Below, piece after piece: positions 49,854 through 61,440 of a stretch of 64,000 bases of DNA. The stretch's first letter is position 1; each line of letters starts with the position of its first letter. The notes beneath the pieces are model-generated. The model saw only the letters and a program-made list of their open reading frames with translations, had not been told where the DNA came from and searched no databases. Source of the stretch: Viscum album. Lineage: Eukaryota > Streptophyta > Magnoliopsida > Santalales > Viscaceae. Location: assembly GCA_963277665.1 (NCBI GenBank), contig OY728137.1, forward strand, positions 1,176,104,670 through 1,176,168,669, given 5' to 3'. Both the position numbers and the translations under genes were made by a program.

Positions 49854-50921
49854 TTATTCCACTTCAACTGTAGTAACAGCATAATATTGTCCTTGATCCC
49901 TTGGACTTTTCTGAGGTAAGTTTCCCTGACGCTTAGGACATTCATTTGCATAATTCCCCATTTCCCTACAATTTTAGCATTCAACATTGATAGCCTCTTT
50001 CTTTCCCTTGGAATCCCAAGCCTGGTGACCTTTTTCTCCACATTTATAACAAACTCCCTTTCCTTTAAGAAAACTACCAGGGTGATTCTTACCACAATTA
50101 TCGCATAATGGAAAATCCTTCATTCCCTTTTTCCCTTTATCTGTCTCTTGTTCCACTATTCTCTTCTTCTCTTTCTTTACATTGTTGTCATAAGACTTAG
50201 ATAATTCCTTTTCTGTCTTGATATCACACACAACTATATCTTCGTACGACGAGATGGTTTGTGAGACTAATGCACTATGGAGAAATGGGTTTAACCCATC
50301 AAAGAAAGGATCAATATTACTTCTTGGGTTACGTATATAATCCGCTGCATGCCTCACTAACCTTGTAAAGTTATCCTCATACTTTGCGACATTCTCATCC
50401 TCCTTTTGTCTCAGACTCAGAAATTGCCTTTCCATATCTACTCGATGGTCACAAGGAAAGTATTTTTCGAAGAAAATTTCCTTAAACTCCCTCCATTCCA
50501 TACTTGATAATTCTTCATCTTCCTTTGTGTTTTGATTCAGTGAACAGCATTGATCGACATCTCCTGTGAGGCGGTAAACTTCAATGACAACCTTCTCCCT
50601 TTCGCTACTCCCCAAGGCGTGGAATATTTTCTCTAAGGAGTTCATCCATTGCTTAGCTACTAATGGATTTGTAACCCCATTAAATGTTAGAGGTTGTTGC
50701 CTCATGAAACGATCTAACATTAATCCTCCACGTTGCGGATCAGGGTGCACCATACGAGTAAGGTTATTATTCATAGCCTAAGTGAGTTGTCCCAGTATGA
50801 TGATAAGCTGATCACCACCAGTTGTATCACCAGCTCCATTATAACTATCTTGAGTAGGAGGTAATTCCCTACATGGAGTGCGTGCATTGATACGGTTTCC
50901 ATTCCTTCCACAAGGTGCCAT
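49854..50921 (-). pseudogene. gag of the TR-GAG element (two in-frame stops)
   Basis: ATG at 50,921 (minus) starts a 355-codon frame with only two stops: TAG at codon 48 (50,778-50,780) and TAA at 49,974-49,976. The 266-codon open part begins at 50,774. In that numbering a Retrotrans_gag domain runs from about residue 28 to 165 (PLTFNGVTNPLVAKQWMNSL; MEWREFKEIFFEKYFP at 92-107; VAKYEDNFTRLVRHAADYI near 129-147). A zinc knuckle CYKCGEKGHQAWDS (242-255) has Ser in place of the last Cys. A further knuckle (x-NCREMGNYANECPKR) lies beyond the second stop. Gag would coat the element RNA and form particles. The frame is otherwise long and clean, so loss is recent. It ends 1,018 bp before the PPT with no pol. 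Confidence 0.92.
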
Positions 50922-51411
50922 TTCTAAACAATGACATAAACTAGATTAGTTTATGAATAAAAAAACATAATTTCGTACTTGTAAAACACTTAATATAAAT
51001 TGAACAGTATATGGATATAATCCATATTCATAAAAAAGAAATGTTTTCTTTGAGGAAGTATATACTCATAAACCCTTCATAATGGTTTGTAAAGAAAATG
51101 AGAATTATCCTAAGCATATCCCCCAGGAGTGTCGTAACCAAGAGTTCAGAAAGGCTCGTTGTCATGCACCAGTTCCCATTCGAGTCTAGCTCAAAGCGGT
51201 GTTTTCGAGTTTTACCCCTAGGTACATCTGTGCCAGAGCCACCTCTACCTGCTCGTATCCAGACATGGATACATTGATCGAAAACTCACAAAATCTCTAT
51301 TATACCAATATTCTAGGAAGTTCTTCTATACTAATTCTCAAAGTCTATCTTCGGGCTATGTGATCTGATCAGAGTTTATCTAAATCTAGCTTCCAAGGTT
51401 AGTACTAAACT
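50922..51411 (-). other. TR-GAG leader between PBS and gag
   Basis: About 490 bp of untranslated leader, in minus sense downstream of the PBS and upstream of the gag ATG. It would carry the packaging signal. No motif can be named. Confidence 0.6.
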
Positions 51412-51424
51412 GTCTCTGATACCA
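51412..51424 (-). promoter_or_regulatory. Primer-binding site, initiator-Met tRNA
   Basis: In minus sense tggtatcagagac starts two bases after the 5' LTR end. The Met-tRNA site of plant LTR elements is TGGTATCAGAGC, so one base of the first 12 differs. Confidence 0.92.
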
Positions 51425-51426
51425 AC

Positions 51427-54400
51427 TATAACACCCCAACCCCAGTTACATAGAGTCGGTGCATTACTTCATAACATTGGCATGATCACAAAAGATCAAG
51501 TCTCTAAAGACCGATTAGTTTAGTAGTCTTGGAAACACTAGATACATTCATAAGTCTTACATTACATCATAAAGTAAAACAAAACTAAAAAAACATCCTG
51601 TTTTCATATCCCCTCATACTATCCCTATAGGTCATTCATAATATTCTTCATCACATCCTGGAAAAATTAAAACATTGAAAGGGGTGAGCTCAGATGCTCA
51701 GTAAGGTTAAAAATATAGCGGAAGATTTCATAAATAAACATAAACATTTAAGGCAAGGTATAACTAAAACAAAAGCCTTTTAAACATGAACTTTAGCATA
51801 ATATGGGAAAAGTAAAATTAAAAAATTCCATTTACTTATTCACATGGATATTCTACTAGTCGAATAATCACATGCAATATAAATAACCACCTCCATAATG
51901 ATGGAATTCATAATGCCAGACTATCATAACCACATAACCAAGGCCTCATGCCAAGAATAAAAATCATATTTTGTCAAGGCCTCATGCCAAGACACTAGTT
52001 TCTCTCATGAGACCTGCCGATGCATCGAGGAGCTATAGTGGGCTCCACTCGTCACTTATTATGTCTAATGCATTCCTCATATGAATAGGTTTAAACATAT
52101 CATAACCATAACATAATCGTATCAAATAAAACATGCATAAAGGAAATATAACATTTCCACATTTCAATCACAACATATCAATACAACACATTAATATAAT
52201 AAAAACACTTTCAAAACCATTTTCAATACCAAAATAAATTAAAATTAAAACTTGGTATTTATTTTTAATTTAAAAAAAGGTTATGGCTTATAGAGGAAGC
52301 CGAAACTCAAATAATAGTCATGGCAGCGGAGAAGTCATTGTCGCCGTATATGTAAGGAAAAAAATTCTTTTTGTCGTTTAGTAAAAACGCTTAGTATAAA
52401 AAGAATCCTTTTGAATAAAAGTAAAAGTCAAAGGGGTTTATAAACCGTATAAAGTAAAGTTGTGTATAAAACCAAATATGCCTCAATGAAAGGAGAATGA
52501 GATGAAGTCCCTAACAAAGATCATTTTTTAAATTAAATAGAGATATTATGTGTATTAACTATATGTACACATAAATAATGTTCAAATACATGATATGACA
52601 TAATAATATCATGACATAATTTGAAAGTAGGATATTAACCCAAAGAACGGAAATTTGGTTAAGAAGTTCCATTACCTTGTTTCCGACTTGACTCGACCAT
52701 TCTTTAACCTCCTAAATAATAAACTAGAGTTAATATCTACTTGATTAAGAACCTTTTTAAGTTCATTATCCCTTTTATATCACTTATTACAATGTTACGA
52801 AAATTATGTAGTCATTTAAGTTAATAACGATCGTTTTGTCGATCTTTGGTACTTGAGTCAAAAATAATCTTCTTAAAATTACAAGTTGTTCATGTGGTAA
52901 AATATCCATTATATCCATAATTATATTCATGATTTAGATATCATACGAGTCATATATATCCAGTATATACATTCATTTATAATATTACATAACATTTAGA
53001 GGTAAGAAATGAAATACACCGTTCATGGAGACGGTAAGCCGTACGTACGCATGAACACTACTTTCATTTCTATTTCGTATTTAATGTAATTAAGTTATAA
53101 TTATATAAAGGTATAATATAATTCAATTATAATATAATGTATAATACCATTTACTCCATCCTTTATACATCCCACATATGGCATTAACGATTCAAATCAC
53201 TTTGAGGGCGCGGTAGTCCGCACTTCCTAAAATGAAAATATCGCGTTTACCCATAATGGAAACCATAAAGGTATGAAATAAATGAAAAATACATAAGCTT
53301 AAGGGAAACATAAACATATTATATATCATATATACATATATTGGCATCTTAATGGCCACCTTTGAAGGTGTTAAATGAGTGGTGAACAATCACCATTTCG
53401 TGAGGCAGAAATTTTCCATCCACAGAAATAGTATGTTCTTTAACCATTAGTTATAGGTGTGTGTAAGTATAGATAAAATAATTATTATAAAAACATCATA
53501 GTATATTTAAGATACTGGTTTTTTTACAAATTAAAGGAATAAAAAGAGTTTAAGGGGTTGTATAAGCAAAATAAAACAAAACAACATAAGAGAAGACATT
53601 ACCTTAAAATCGGGTAACTCTTTTTTGATTTGAGCCAAAGGCTTCCTTGGGAAGAATTATGCTCAAAGTGAGGCTTCTATGAGTAAGAGAGGGAAGTGGA
53701 GAGAGTATTTGGGCTGATTTTGGCCGATCCAAAAGGCTTTGAAGGTAAGAGTAAGGTGGTAGTGGTGGGGGCCTTTTATAAGAGGAGAGGAGTGGCACTC
53801 TTGGAATGTCATGAAATGTTACTTTATTATATAATGAGTTTCGGTTTTTAAAGGTCCCAAACTTATATATTTAGAGGATAAGGTGATAAGGGTTCGAAAT
53901 ATAATCATCCAACAGGTTTTTGATAAGTTTAAGTCTTATATTTTACATTATCTTTTCATTTTATTTAAATCGTTAATTAATGAGGTAATCGCTGCATCAT
54001 CATGGTGTCATAAATAATTTAATTTATTTAAGGTCTAAAAATTATAAAAAATTACCATTATGTAGGAAATATTTTCAGATTTCTAATGAATATTTATAGT
54101 CAAACATATGACTTTTATATCTCCATTTAAAAATTGTTTTAGTAAAACAGCTCATGTTTGTGACATTTTTATTTTAACATTAAATAAAAAGTTTTTAATG
54201 TCATTTTCCTACCAAAGTGGCTCCATGGGGTCCCCAAGTTGACCCATGGATTGTCTTGGTCGTCCATGACTCATCCAATAGGGGTAGGACAAGTTCAATG
54301 GTCATTTTATATTATTATAACATTATCTTTACCTTAAATTACACTAATTACCTTTAATCGCGATTAATTAAACATAAAAGTTACTATTCACCAAAAATTA

Positions 54401-55139
54401 TTTTAATCCCATTGAACCACATTTTACTTCCTAATGACAACCATGTATGTCGGATTTTTGAAAATAAAATTACAGAAGTGGTAATGTTTCATTTAAACGA
54501 AAAATCAGTTTTTTTAACTACCACTTAGTGGTTTCACTATTCATCAAAATTGAAGTTTTTCAGAACAATGCCAAAATGTCACCCTAAGCTATAATTGATA
54601 TTCCGAATTCAAAAATGATGTCTATTTTAAAAAATTCCAAACATATAAGTTTCATTAATTAATTTTATAATTAATTCCCATTGTCACAACAAATAGCGCG
54701 TTTTTAAGAAACAATATATATCAAAAGATTGACAATTGTTCATGTCCAATTGCAATGTTAAATTAATTATAATGACCACCATTGGATAAAATGGTAAAAA
54801 TATATTCTAATTATAATTTAAAACCACTCAATAGTATAATTCTTCACTATAAATTATTTTTATTAAAAAAGTTGTTTTTAAGTATTTTTCACTATTCATA
54901 AAAAAATGGAAGTTCTCAGAAAAATACAAAAAATTCAACATAGGATAAATTAGATATTCCAAATCAAAAAATGAAGACCATTTTGAAATATAAAATATAT
55001 ATAATTTCAAAAAGTGGGTATTAATATTCATAATGGCTATTTTGATTGGTCGCGGTGTGTTAGAATCTCGAACTTGCGTACAATTCAAGCTATTGCATTA
55101 TTGAAAGAGAAGCGTATCCTGGAAGCTCGGGGTGTTACA
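51427..55139 (-). repeat. 5' LTR of the TR-GAG element (3,713 bp)
   Basis: Right on the map, 5' in sense. A TATA-like cttataaaaggc lies at 53,771-53,782 (minus). About 170 bp downstream a possible splice donor AAG|GTAATG (boundary 53,603/53,602) occurs, also present in the other LTR. The hairpin is at 53,021-53,056. The inner edge is worn (TATAACA for TGTAACG at 51,427). Confidence 0.95.
53771..53782 (-). promoter_or_regulatory. TATA box of the TR-GAG 5' LTR
   Basis: cttataaaaggc in minus sense, identical in the partner LTR at 47,453-47,464. It sits about 1.36 kb into the LTR and fixes the probable U3/R border about 30 bp further on. Confidence 0.65.
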
Positions 55140-55144
55140 GTCAT
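55140..55144. repeat. Target-site duplication GTCAT, right of TR-GAG
   Basis: Matches 45,104-45,108 exactly. Confidence 0.95.
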
Positions 55145-55345
55145 GTGCTAGTTTGGATGTGTTCATCCCATTTTATTTTCACTGAGACAATTACATGTGC
55201 TTCATTTTATAAAGCTAATGGGGAGGCGGGATGTTTACAGGCACTAATGACACTATAAGTATCTCAACCTCTGGGGAAGATGAGAATAAATTTATATATA
55301 GGGTGTACATATGGTGTGATTGCATCTTTTAAAGTAGGTCTAGTT
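55140..55345 (+). pseudogene. PMD gene, 3' part after the TR-GAG
   Basis: Skipping the LTR element and one GTCAT, the frame runs straight from ...EWNQPDRV into M-C-stop-FGCVHPI. Plant PMD proteins read EWHxPDRVxRQFGxxQxIP at this place, so the empty site is confirmed by the protein. The next residues (LHVLHFIKLMGRRDVYRH, HYKYLNLWGR) follow the usual D-LH...GRRxxDW...HxxYIxLWxxR pattern. One Gln codon has become TAG. Confidence 0.85.
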
Positions 55346-55499
55346 GATACATGTCCTATACTAAATTCTATAATGTATCTAACTTGACATGGAAGAGGGA
55401 TTTATGATATGGTAAGTTGATAAATTTATATTAGTTTTTTAACTGTACTATTCATTTATTCATTTTTAATCTCTTTACAACTTAGTCGATTATAATATA

Positions 55500-56210
55500 T
55501 TATCCACATGAGTGATCTAGAGGAGGAGGAGGTTGCTAGATGAATAGTGATCCATGCAGCAACATAGGGGATGAGACCGGCTTACCATGTAGTTCCTGAT
55601 ATTATCTTCAATCATCCACCCCCGAGAGATGACATTCCTCTCCATGGAGTAGAGTTTCTTGCTCATAAAACTCCTCCAGTAGCTATTGATGTTGAGGAAC
55701 CACAATCATGAAGATGTAGACCATGTCGTGATGCATGTAAGGCCTCACCCATTCCACATGAAGAGGTCGGGACCCTAATAGTCTAGCCACATTCAATTGT
55801 GGATGTGCATTAGGAGTCATGCGATGCATCTTTATTGGTAGGATATCCATAGTTTTCTCTAGGTTCATATTATTTGAACTTCTATCGGGGATTATTTCCC
55901 AGGCCTCCAAATTTCATGCTAGATCCCTCAGAGCCTATATGTTTCCACAAGGTGATGATGAAAGTTCCTTCAACTAGCCTAGTGGTAGAAGGATTAAGTT
56001 CATAGGACAATATTCAGTTGAAACCACCTCCCATTGAAAAACATGAAGGGAATCTAAAAGTCGATGTTCAAGCACCCAAGGATCATCCCTATCTAGGTCA
56101 TAATAGCCCACCCCAGCGTATAGGTTGGTGATCTTGATATAGGTATCCCATTCGCACACCACCATGTGGGATGATACCTCACCATAGAGAGTGATTTCAC
56201 TCTTTCATGT
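55500..56210 (+). other. Possible 3' coding remainder of the MULE/PMD gene
   Basis: GC-richer than the surroundings and partly open in plus frames (for example HVVPDIIFNHPPPRDDIPLHG near 55,588-55,650), but no domain is recognised. Minus ORFs at 55,517, 55,683 and 55,974 also show none. By position it could be the C-terminal tail of the PMD protein or a 3' untranslated region. Confidence 0.35.
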
Positions 56211-56219
56211 ATATGTTTT

Positions 56220-57030
56220 CTATCTATTAATATGATGAAACACATTTTACTATCAACCATTTTTAAATTTTTATCACTATTTAAATATTCATTTCAATTT
56301 TAGTTATAGTTTATATTTTATAATCATTAAAAGTTGAATAATTAAAACATAAGAAAGATTTTTAATTTCATGTAGAACAATTTAAAATCATATAAAATAT
56401 AAACTATAAAAAAATCTATAAAAATCTTAAAACATAGCCTAAGCATTTAAAAAGTTAGAGAAAATAAAAATAATTTTATAAATATAATAAATAATTTAAA
56501 ATTAAAAGAATTTTTAGAATGATTATAAATACAATTGTAATAGTTTAAAAAAACAATATATTGTGATACTAAAATTACTTTTCATTAGTTGTTTCTAAGA
56601 AATTCTTGTTATGTTGAATTATTTTTTATATGTCCAGTCAGTGTGTGAAATATCATTCAGATTTTATTTATATATTATATGTTATAGAATTTTAAATCCA
56701 CCAACTTCCAAAAATTTTGTATTTCATGCATGTGAATTTTATATCATATTAATTATAAAATATAATTAAAATCATAGAGATACTTAAAAAAATGACTCAA
56801 CATATAAAACATAATTGAAAATATACAAAATGATAAATATAATAAGTAAAAGATAATTTACATTTCACAAAATCTATTTCTTAAAAAATAAAATTTTCAC
56901 TTTCAAATATTAATGACATGAATCTAAAAAATTATAACAAACATAATATATATATATATATATCATAATATAAAAACATATATATTTTTAAATACACAAT
57001 GTGTATATTAAACACACACACACATATGTT
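56220..57030. other. AT-rich 3' DNA of the MULE
   Basis: No motif. It contains a (TA)n run at about 56,947-56,962 and a short (CA)n run at about 57,012-57,024. Confidence 0.5.
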
Positions 57031-57200
57031 TCTCAAAGGCGGTAGAGGCTCTACTGCCATTCCACTTAACCAAAAGGAGGCATGGGACCTACCATCTTTC
57101 AACCTTAACTTTCATATATATTTTTGACATAGGATTATTTTTTAAAAAAAATTCAGAAAAAAACTCACACTTGAACCCTTCACGCTATAAACACTAATTA
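57030..57200. repeat. Right terminal repeat region of the MULE
   Basis: ggcggtagaggctctactgcc (about 57,038-57,058) is nearly its own reverse complement. gggacctaccatctttc (about 57,078-57,095) is an inverted match to gaaagatggtagg at the left end. The outer edge is not defined. Confidence 0.5.
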
Positions 57201-57582
57201 TTAGAGAAAACCCCATTCTTCAATTGAGTTTTTTGTATGGGAATGAAATGTCTATGAAATGACACCTTTATCTTGTGGTATGAAATTATCATTTTTATCT
57301 GTTAATACTTCAAATCTAATCCTTTACATCATGTCTATATGCCTCAGGGCGCAGAATCATTTTCTGGAGAATTCCATGTTTCTTATGGCATGTTTGTAGT
57401 AAAAACTATTCCTTTTACGACACACATGATCTTCATGAAATATTCAAAAATATATATCAAATTTCATGTAATGATTGTACTCTATCATGAAAAAAATCAT
57501 TTTATGATTTTTTGTGTGGATAATTTTACATTTACACAACCTCTAATGGACTTTATGATACCTCTTTAATGATAATTATATT

Positions 57583-58088
57583 TGAATATATTTTCCAAGA
57601 TGGTGGCCGCCCCATTTATTTTCTAAGAGAGGAGAGAATGGCCAGAATATGGGTGTGTAGTGTGTGACCAACTCCACCTAACCCACCTGTAGAGGAAGAG
57701 TAGGAGGGGCTGGTAGAGTCTAATAAAATTAGGCTTTCTCCCATTAGTTTTTTCATATCATCAATTTTACCATCACCAAAATTCATTCATTTAAGTATGG
57801 TATTTTGTGAGATGATTTCACCACTTATTCAAGATATTTCTTTTCATGGTATTTCTCGTTATAATAGTGAGGGAGTGTGTATTTATTTTTACCCATATTA
57901 ATCCTTCTATTTCCCATTATTTTTTACCCTTATCATTTTGGGTGATTTTCCATGTCACTTCTGGTGTCATTTATTTCCATTTTTTTGTATTTTATTTATC
58001 TCAGGATTATCACTACACTAGTGGGATAATCATTCTCAGTCCAAAAAATAGAATCATAGGAAGGTTCTTTCCAGGTGTTGTTCATTAT
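57583..58088 (+). repeat. 5' LTR of the copia element
   Basis: Aligns to 61,614-62,085 over its length: gtggcc, gaggagag, gtgtgaccaactccacc/gtgatcaactacatc, ggctttctcccatta/gactctatctcccat, ggtattttgtgag-gatttc, ataatagtg-ggagt-tgta and ccattttggt/cattttgggt. ORF 57,846-58,100 is accidental. The right edge is set by a possible worn PBS ttggtattaataa at 58,091. Confidence 0.8.
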
Positions 58089-58249
58089 ATTTGGTATTAA
58101 TAATTCCCATAAATTTTAGTATGCCTTGTGATTACAACACTGATTGATATTCCACATCAGAAAAATTCATTGAAATTATTAAATATAGAATTATGAAATA
58201 GAGGATGTTCTGGACTGATGGCATGTCTAGATGGTGGAAAAACTCTGTA

Positions 58250-61200
58250 TTGAGAAAATTAATGAATATAATTTTTCATTGTGGGAAATGAAGATGCAGA
58301 AAATTTTGTGGACAAATAATTTACTACTCAGAATTGGTGAGAGATAGATAAATGTGATGATGGATTATGGTTCTAATGGGTTCTAGAATCATGAAATGGA
58401 AAAAAATACAGATATTACATCTAGTAGAGGATGTATACTAGTTAGTGAACCAGAAATTAATATTGTAAGCATACAACATCTTAAAGATACATGGATAATT
58501 GACTCAGGAGAAACATGGCACATGCTGTCTCAAAGAGAATGGTTTTATCACCGTTAAACTATCCTGGAAGGACTTGTATTCATAGATAATGATCACACCT
58601 TAAAGATTGTGGAATTTGGTACCGTCAAATTTAATATGAATGATGATATTGTTCAAAAAATCCAAGGAGTATGCTATGTGAAGGTCCTGAATAAGAACAT
58701 ATTGTCTTTGGGATAATTTGATGACATCGGATGTAAGACATGCATCAATAATGGAGTGATGATAATTTTTGAAGGGTTCACTTGTAGTGATGAAGGGAGA
58801 TAAGATCTCAAATAACATGTATATTCTTATGGGTGAAACTTAGAAGGAGGAAATATTTTTTTACATCAACTACATCAACGAAAGCGTGGATGATGTTATG
58901 GAATCAGAATCATAGCTATATTGCATAATGAGGCCTAAAGATTCTAGTGTATCTGAATTTTTTTCCTAGTCTTACAAAGTTATCCTTACCATTTTGTGTA
59001 CATTTTTATTTAATCATGTAACCCAGGTTGAAGTTTGGTAATTCAACAACAAGAAGCAGGGAGATAATAGAGTTGATCCATTCCGACGTTTGGAACACAC
59101 CAGTTATATCCCTAGGAGAAGCAAAGTACTTTGTATCCTTCATTGATGATTATTCCAGGAGATGTTGGGTTTACAAATCTAGAAGAAGGAAGATCTTTTC
59201 AATTATTAATAACATTCAAATCATTGAATGAAATTTATTATGGAAAGAAGATCAAGTGCTTGAGGACTGAAAATTGTAGATAATATAGAAGATAGAAGTT
59301 TGATACTTTTTTTTCAATGGTTAGAAATTAAGAGACAATTCATGATGGCATAAGATCCTCAGTTGAATGGAGTGGAAGATAAGATTAATAGAACCCCGTT
59401 AAATAGATTAAGGGATATGTTCAAGACTATAATAAGTTCAAATGATATTTTGGGTAGAAGTAGTGAATACTACCAGTCATGTGAGTAACTGATCTCCTTT
59501 AATGGTGATTGATATTAATCCACTAATGGAGATGTGGAATGGTAAACCATTTTACCATTCTCAGCTACATACATTTTTGAGTCCTATATATGTATTGTTT
59601 AATGACCAAGAAATATCAAAGTTGGATTCAATGTCTAGTAAGTGTATTTTCTTGGGGTATGATGATGGTGTGACTGGATATCGTTTGTGGGACCCCACTG
59701 CCCACAAATATATCATTAGCAGGGATGTCATTTTTGTAGAAAACAAGGTCACAATGAAAAATAATTGAAACATGGATAAAGAGAATATAGAAACTACATT
59801 ATTCTAAGTAGAGGACAAATCCCAAGAAGAACTAGTTTTCTAGGATGAATTACAAGAGCATGAAGGTCAATTACTAGTTGAGTATGGACCAAGACATTCA
59901 AACTGGGAGAAAAAGCACAAGTATGGAACTTAAATTATGTCATTTAGAGGAATATTTCAAAATGATTAGTGATAGAGTATACAGATCCATTTTTTTGTGG
60001 TGGTAACCTAGAGTCTAGATGTACTTTAATTGATGGTGGTGATTCAGGAGGAACATGAGGCCCTATATAAGAACATAACATGGGATCAGGTTCCATTAAA
60101 ATATAGAAGGAAGGATATTTGAAACAAATGGGTCATTAAGATCAAACAAGATGGAAATTAACAGGTTGAAATATATCATGCAAGACAAGGAGTCAATCAA
60201 TATTATTTGAAGGAAGGTATTTATTTCAATGAAATATTTCTCTTTTTGTTATACTGACAATTGTTCAGATAGTTTGGAGATGTGTTCTATATACAGTTTA
60301 CATCTACAAAAAATAAATGGGAAGAATAATTTTATCCATAGTGATATTGATTAAGAGATCTATATGTTCCAACCATAAGTTCTTTATAGAATAAGGAATA
60401 GAGAACATGGTTTTCAAGTTGAAAAAATATATGTATAGTCTCAAATAGGCACTGAGGTGTGGGTAAAATAGATTGGATTTTTATATCATTAACCTTGGAT
60501 ACAAAAAAATTCCTTCAGATCCTTGTGAATGTTTTAGGGGTTTATATGGTAATGATTTCATTATTATTATTTTTTATGTTGATGAAATGTTGGTTATAAG
60601 CCCCAAAAAAGATGAGATCCAGGAGACGAAGACATAGGTTGTTGAGGAATATGATATGAAGGACATGGGACTAGTAAACAAGATTCTTTGGATGCAGATT
60701 TAACAAGATAGAAATATTGAGAAGATTTATCTATCAATGATGTATTACTTATGTAGAGTCTTAAAATTCTTCAAAATGAAATAATATAAGACAATACGTG
60801 CCCCACTTCCTATTAATTTCAATTTATCCCCTACAATGAGTCCTAATAGTGAAGTAGAGAGGATGAAGATGTCTCGAGTACCGTATGCATCATAAGTGGG
60901 GTGTCTAATGTTCACTATGGGTTTTACTAGAACAAACATTTCACATGAATGGGTAAATGTTAGTCGGTACATGAAGAATACAAGATGGGTTCATTGGAGC
61001 ATAATAAAGAGGACCCATAGATACATCAAGGAGACCTTAGATGCTTAATTATTTTATATAGGACCGAATTTTACTATCAAAGGATATGTTATTTCATATT
61101 TTATAGGTGAATCTAACAAGAGGAAATACACTAATGGTTATGTGTTTACTCTTGCAGGTGGATATGTGAGATGGATTTCAAAGATACAGTAAGTTGTTGA

Positions 61201-61440
61201 ATTATCAACTTTGGAGGTAGAGTACATGGTAGCTACACAAGCCTACAAAGAGGTTATTTGGATGAGAAGGTTGTTGGGGGAGCTCGGGCATAGACATGAG
61301 AAGATTCCATTGTTTTGTGATAGTAATAGCACCATGAACATTGTAAGGATTCCATATTTTCATTCCAAGATAAATCATATTGGGGGTACAATATCACTTT
61401 GTTCATGATGTGGTGGAGGAAGGAAGTGCGGAAATGCAGA
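58250..61440 (+). pseudogene. Copia gag-pol relic
   Basis: In order: INEYNFSLWEMKMQ-like gag start near 58,255-58,310; aspartic protease TWIIDSGETWHM near 58,490-58,525 (family DSGASxHM); and integrase RSREIIELIHSDVWNTP with FVSFIDDYSRRCWVY near 59,055-59,180. QLNGVEDKINRT is near 59,360-59,400 and KCIFLGYDDGVTGYRLWDP near 59,640-59,700. RT blocks KWVIKIKQDGN and IIIIFYVDEMLVISPKKDEI are near 60,125-60,160 and 60,560-60,625. RNase H and C-terminal EVEYMVATQAYKEVIWMRRLL, IPLFCDSNSTMNI and HSKINHIG are near 61,211-61,385, followed by HDVVEEGS. The RT catalytic box reads YVDE where YVDD is normal. Stops and shifts are frequent. ORFs 59,028-59,231, 59,502-59,768 and 61,211-61,408 are open pieces of it. 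Confidence 0.93.

Larger units (their letters stand above)
45109..55139 (-). mobile_element. Gag-only LTR retrotransposon (TR-GAG type), 10,031 bp
   Basis: Two LTRs of 3,713 bp each (45,109-48,821 and 51,427-55,139) flank a 2,605-bp internal region, with the 5-bp duplication GTCAT outside. In minus sense each LTR starts TGTAACACCCCGAGC and ends near ...GGGGYGTTACA, so the edges are also inverted repeats. The primer site tggtatcagagac (51,412-51,424, minus) is complementary to initiator-Met tRNA. The polypurine tract gaaggaggggagaa lies at 48,822-48,835 (minus). The only gene is gag; no protease, RT, RNase H or integrase is present or has room. That is the definition of TR-GAG elements, which need pol from a relative in trans. 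It inserted in the PMD gene of the MULE. In the first ~240 bp the LTRs differ at about 14 sites, mostly transitions. Confidence 0.95.
37480..57200 (+). mobile_element. Mutator-like element (MULE) with PMD gene, interrupted
   Basis: In plus order it holds a promoter and leader, an 11-bp array, a MURA-type transposase (40.39-43.31 kb) and a PMD gene (43.99-45.11 and 55.14-55.35 kb). GC-richer patches at both ends share inverted, nearly palindromic motifs: gaaagatggtagg at about 37,533 against ctaccatctttc at about 57,088, and ggcgggtggggacctactgcc at about 37,638 against ggcggtagaggctctactgcc at about 57,038. I take these as its terminal inverted repeats, but exact ends and a 9-bp target duplication were not found. 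Without the nested TR-GAG and SINE the element would be about 9.3 kb. Confidence 0.5.

Noticed and set aside
55517..56165. Minus-strand ORFs as genes
   Set aside because: Short, without motifs, opposite to the MULE/PMD sense; left as unassigned MULE 3' sequence.
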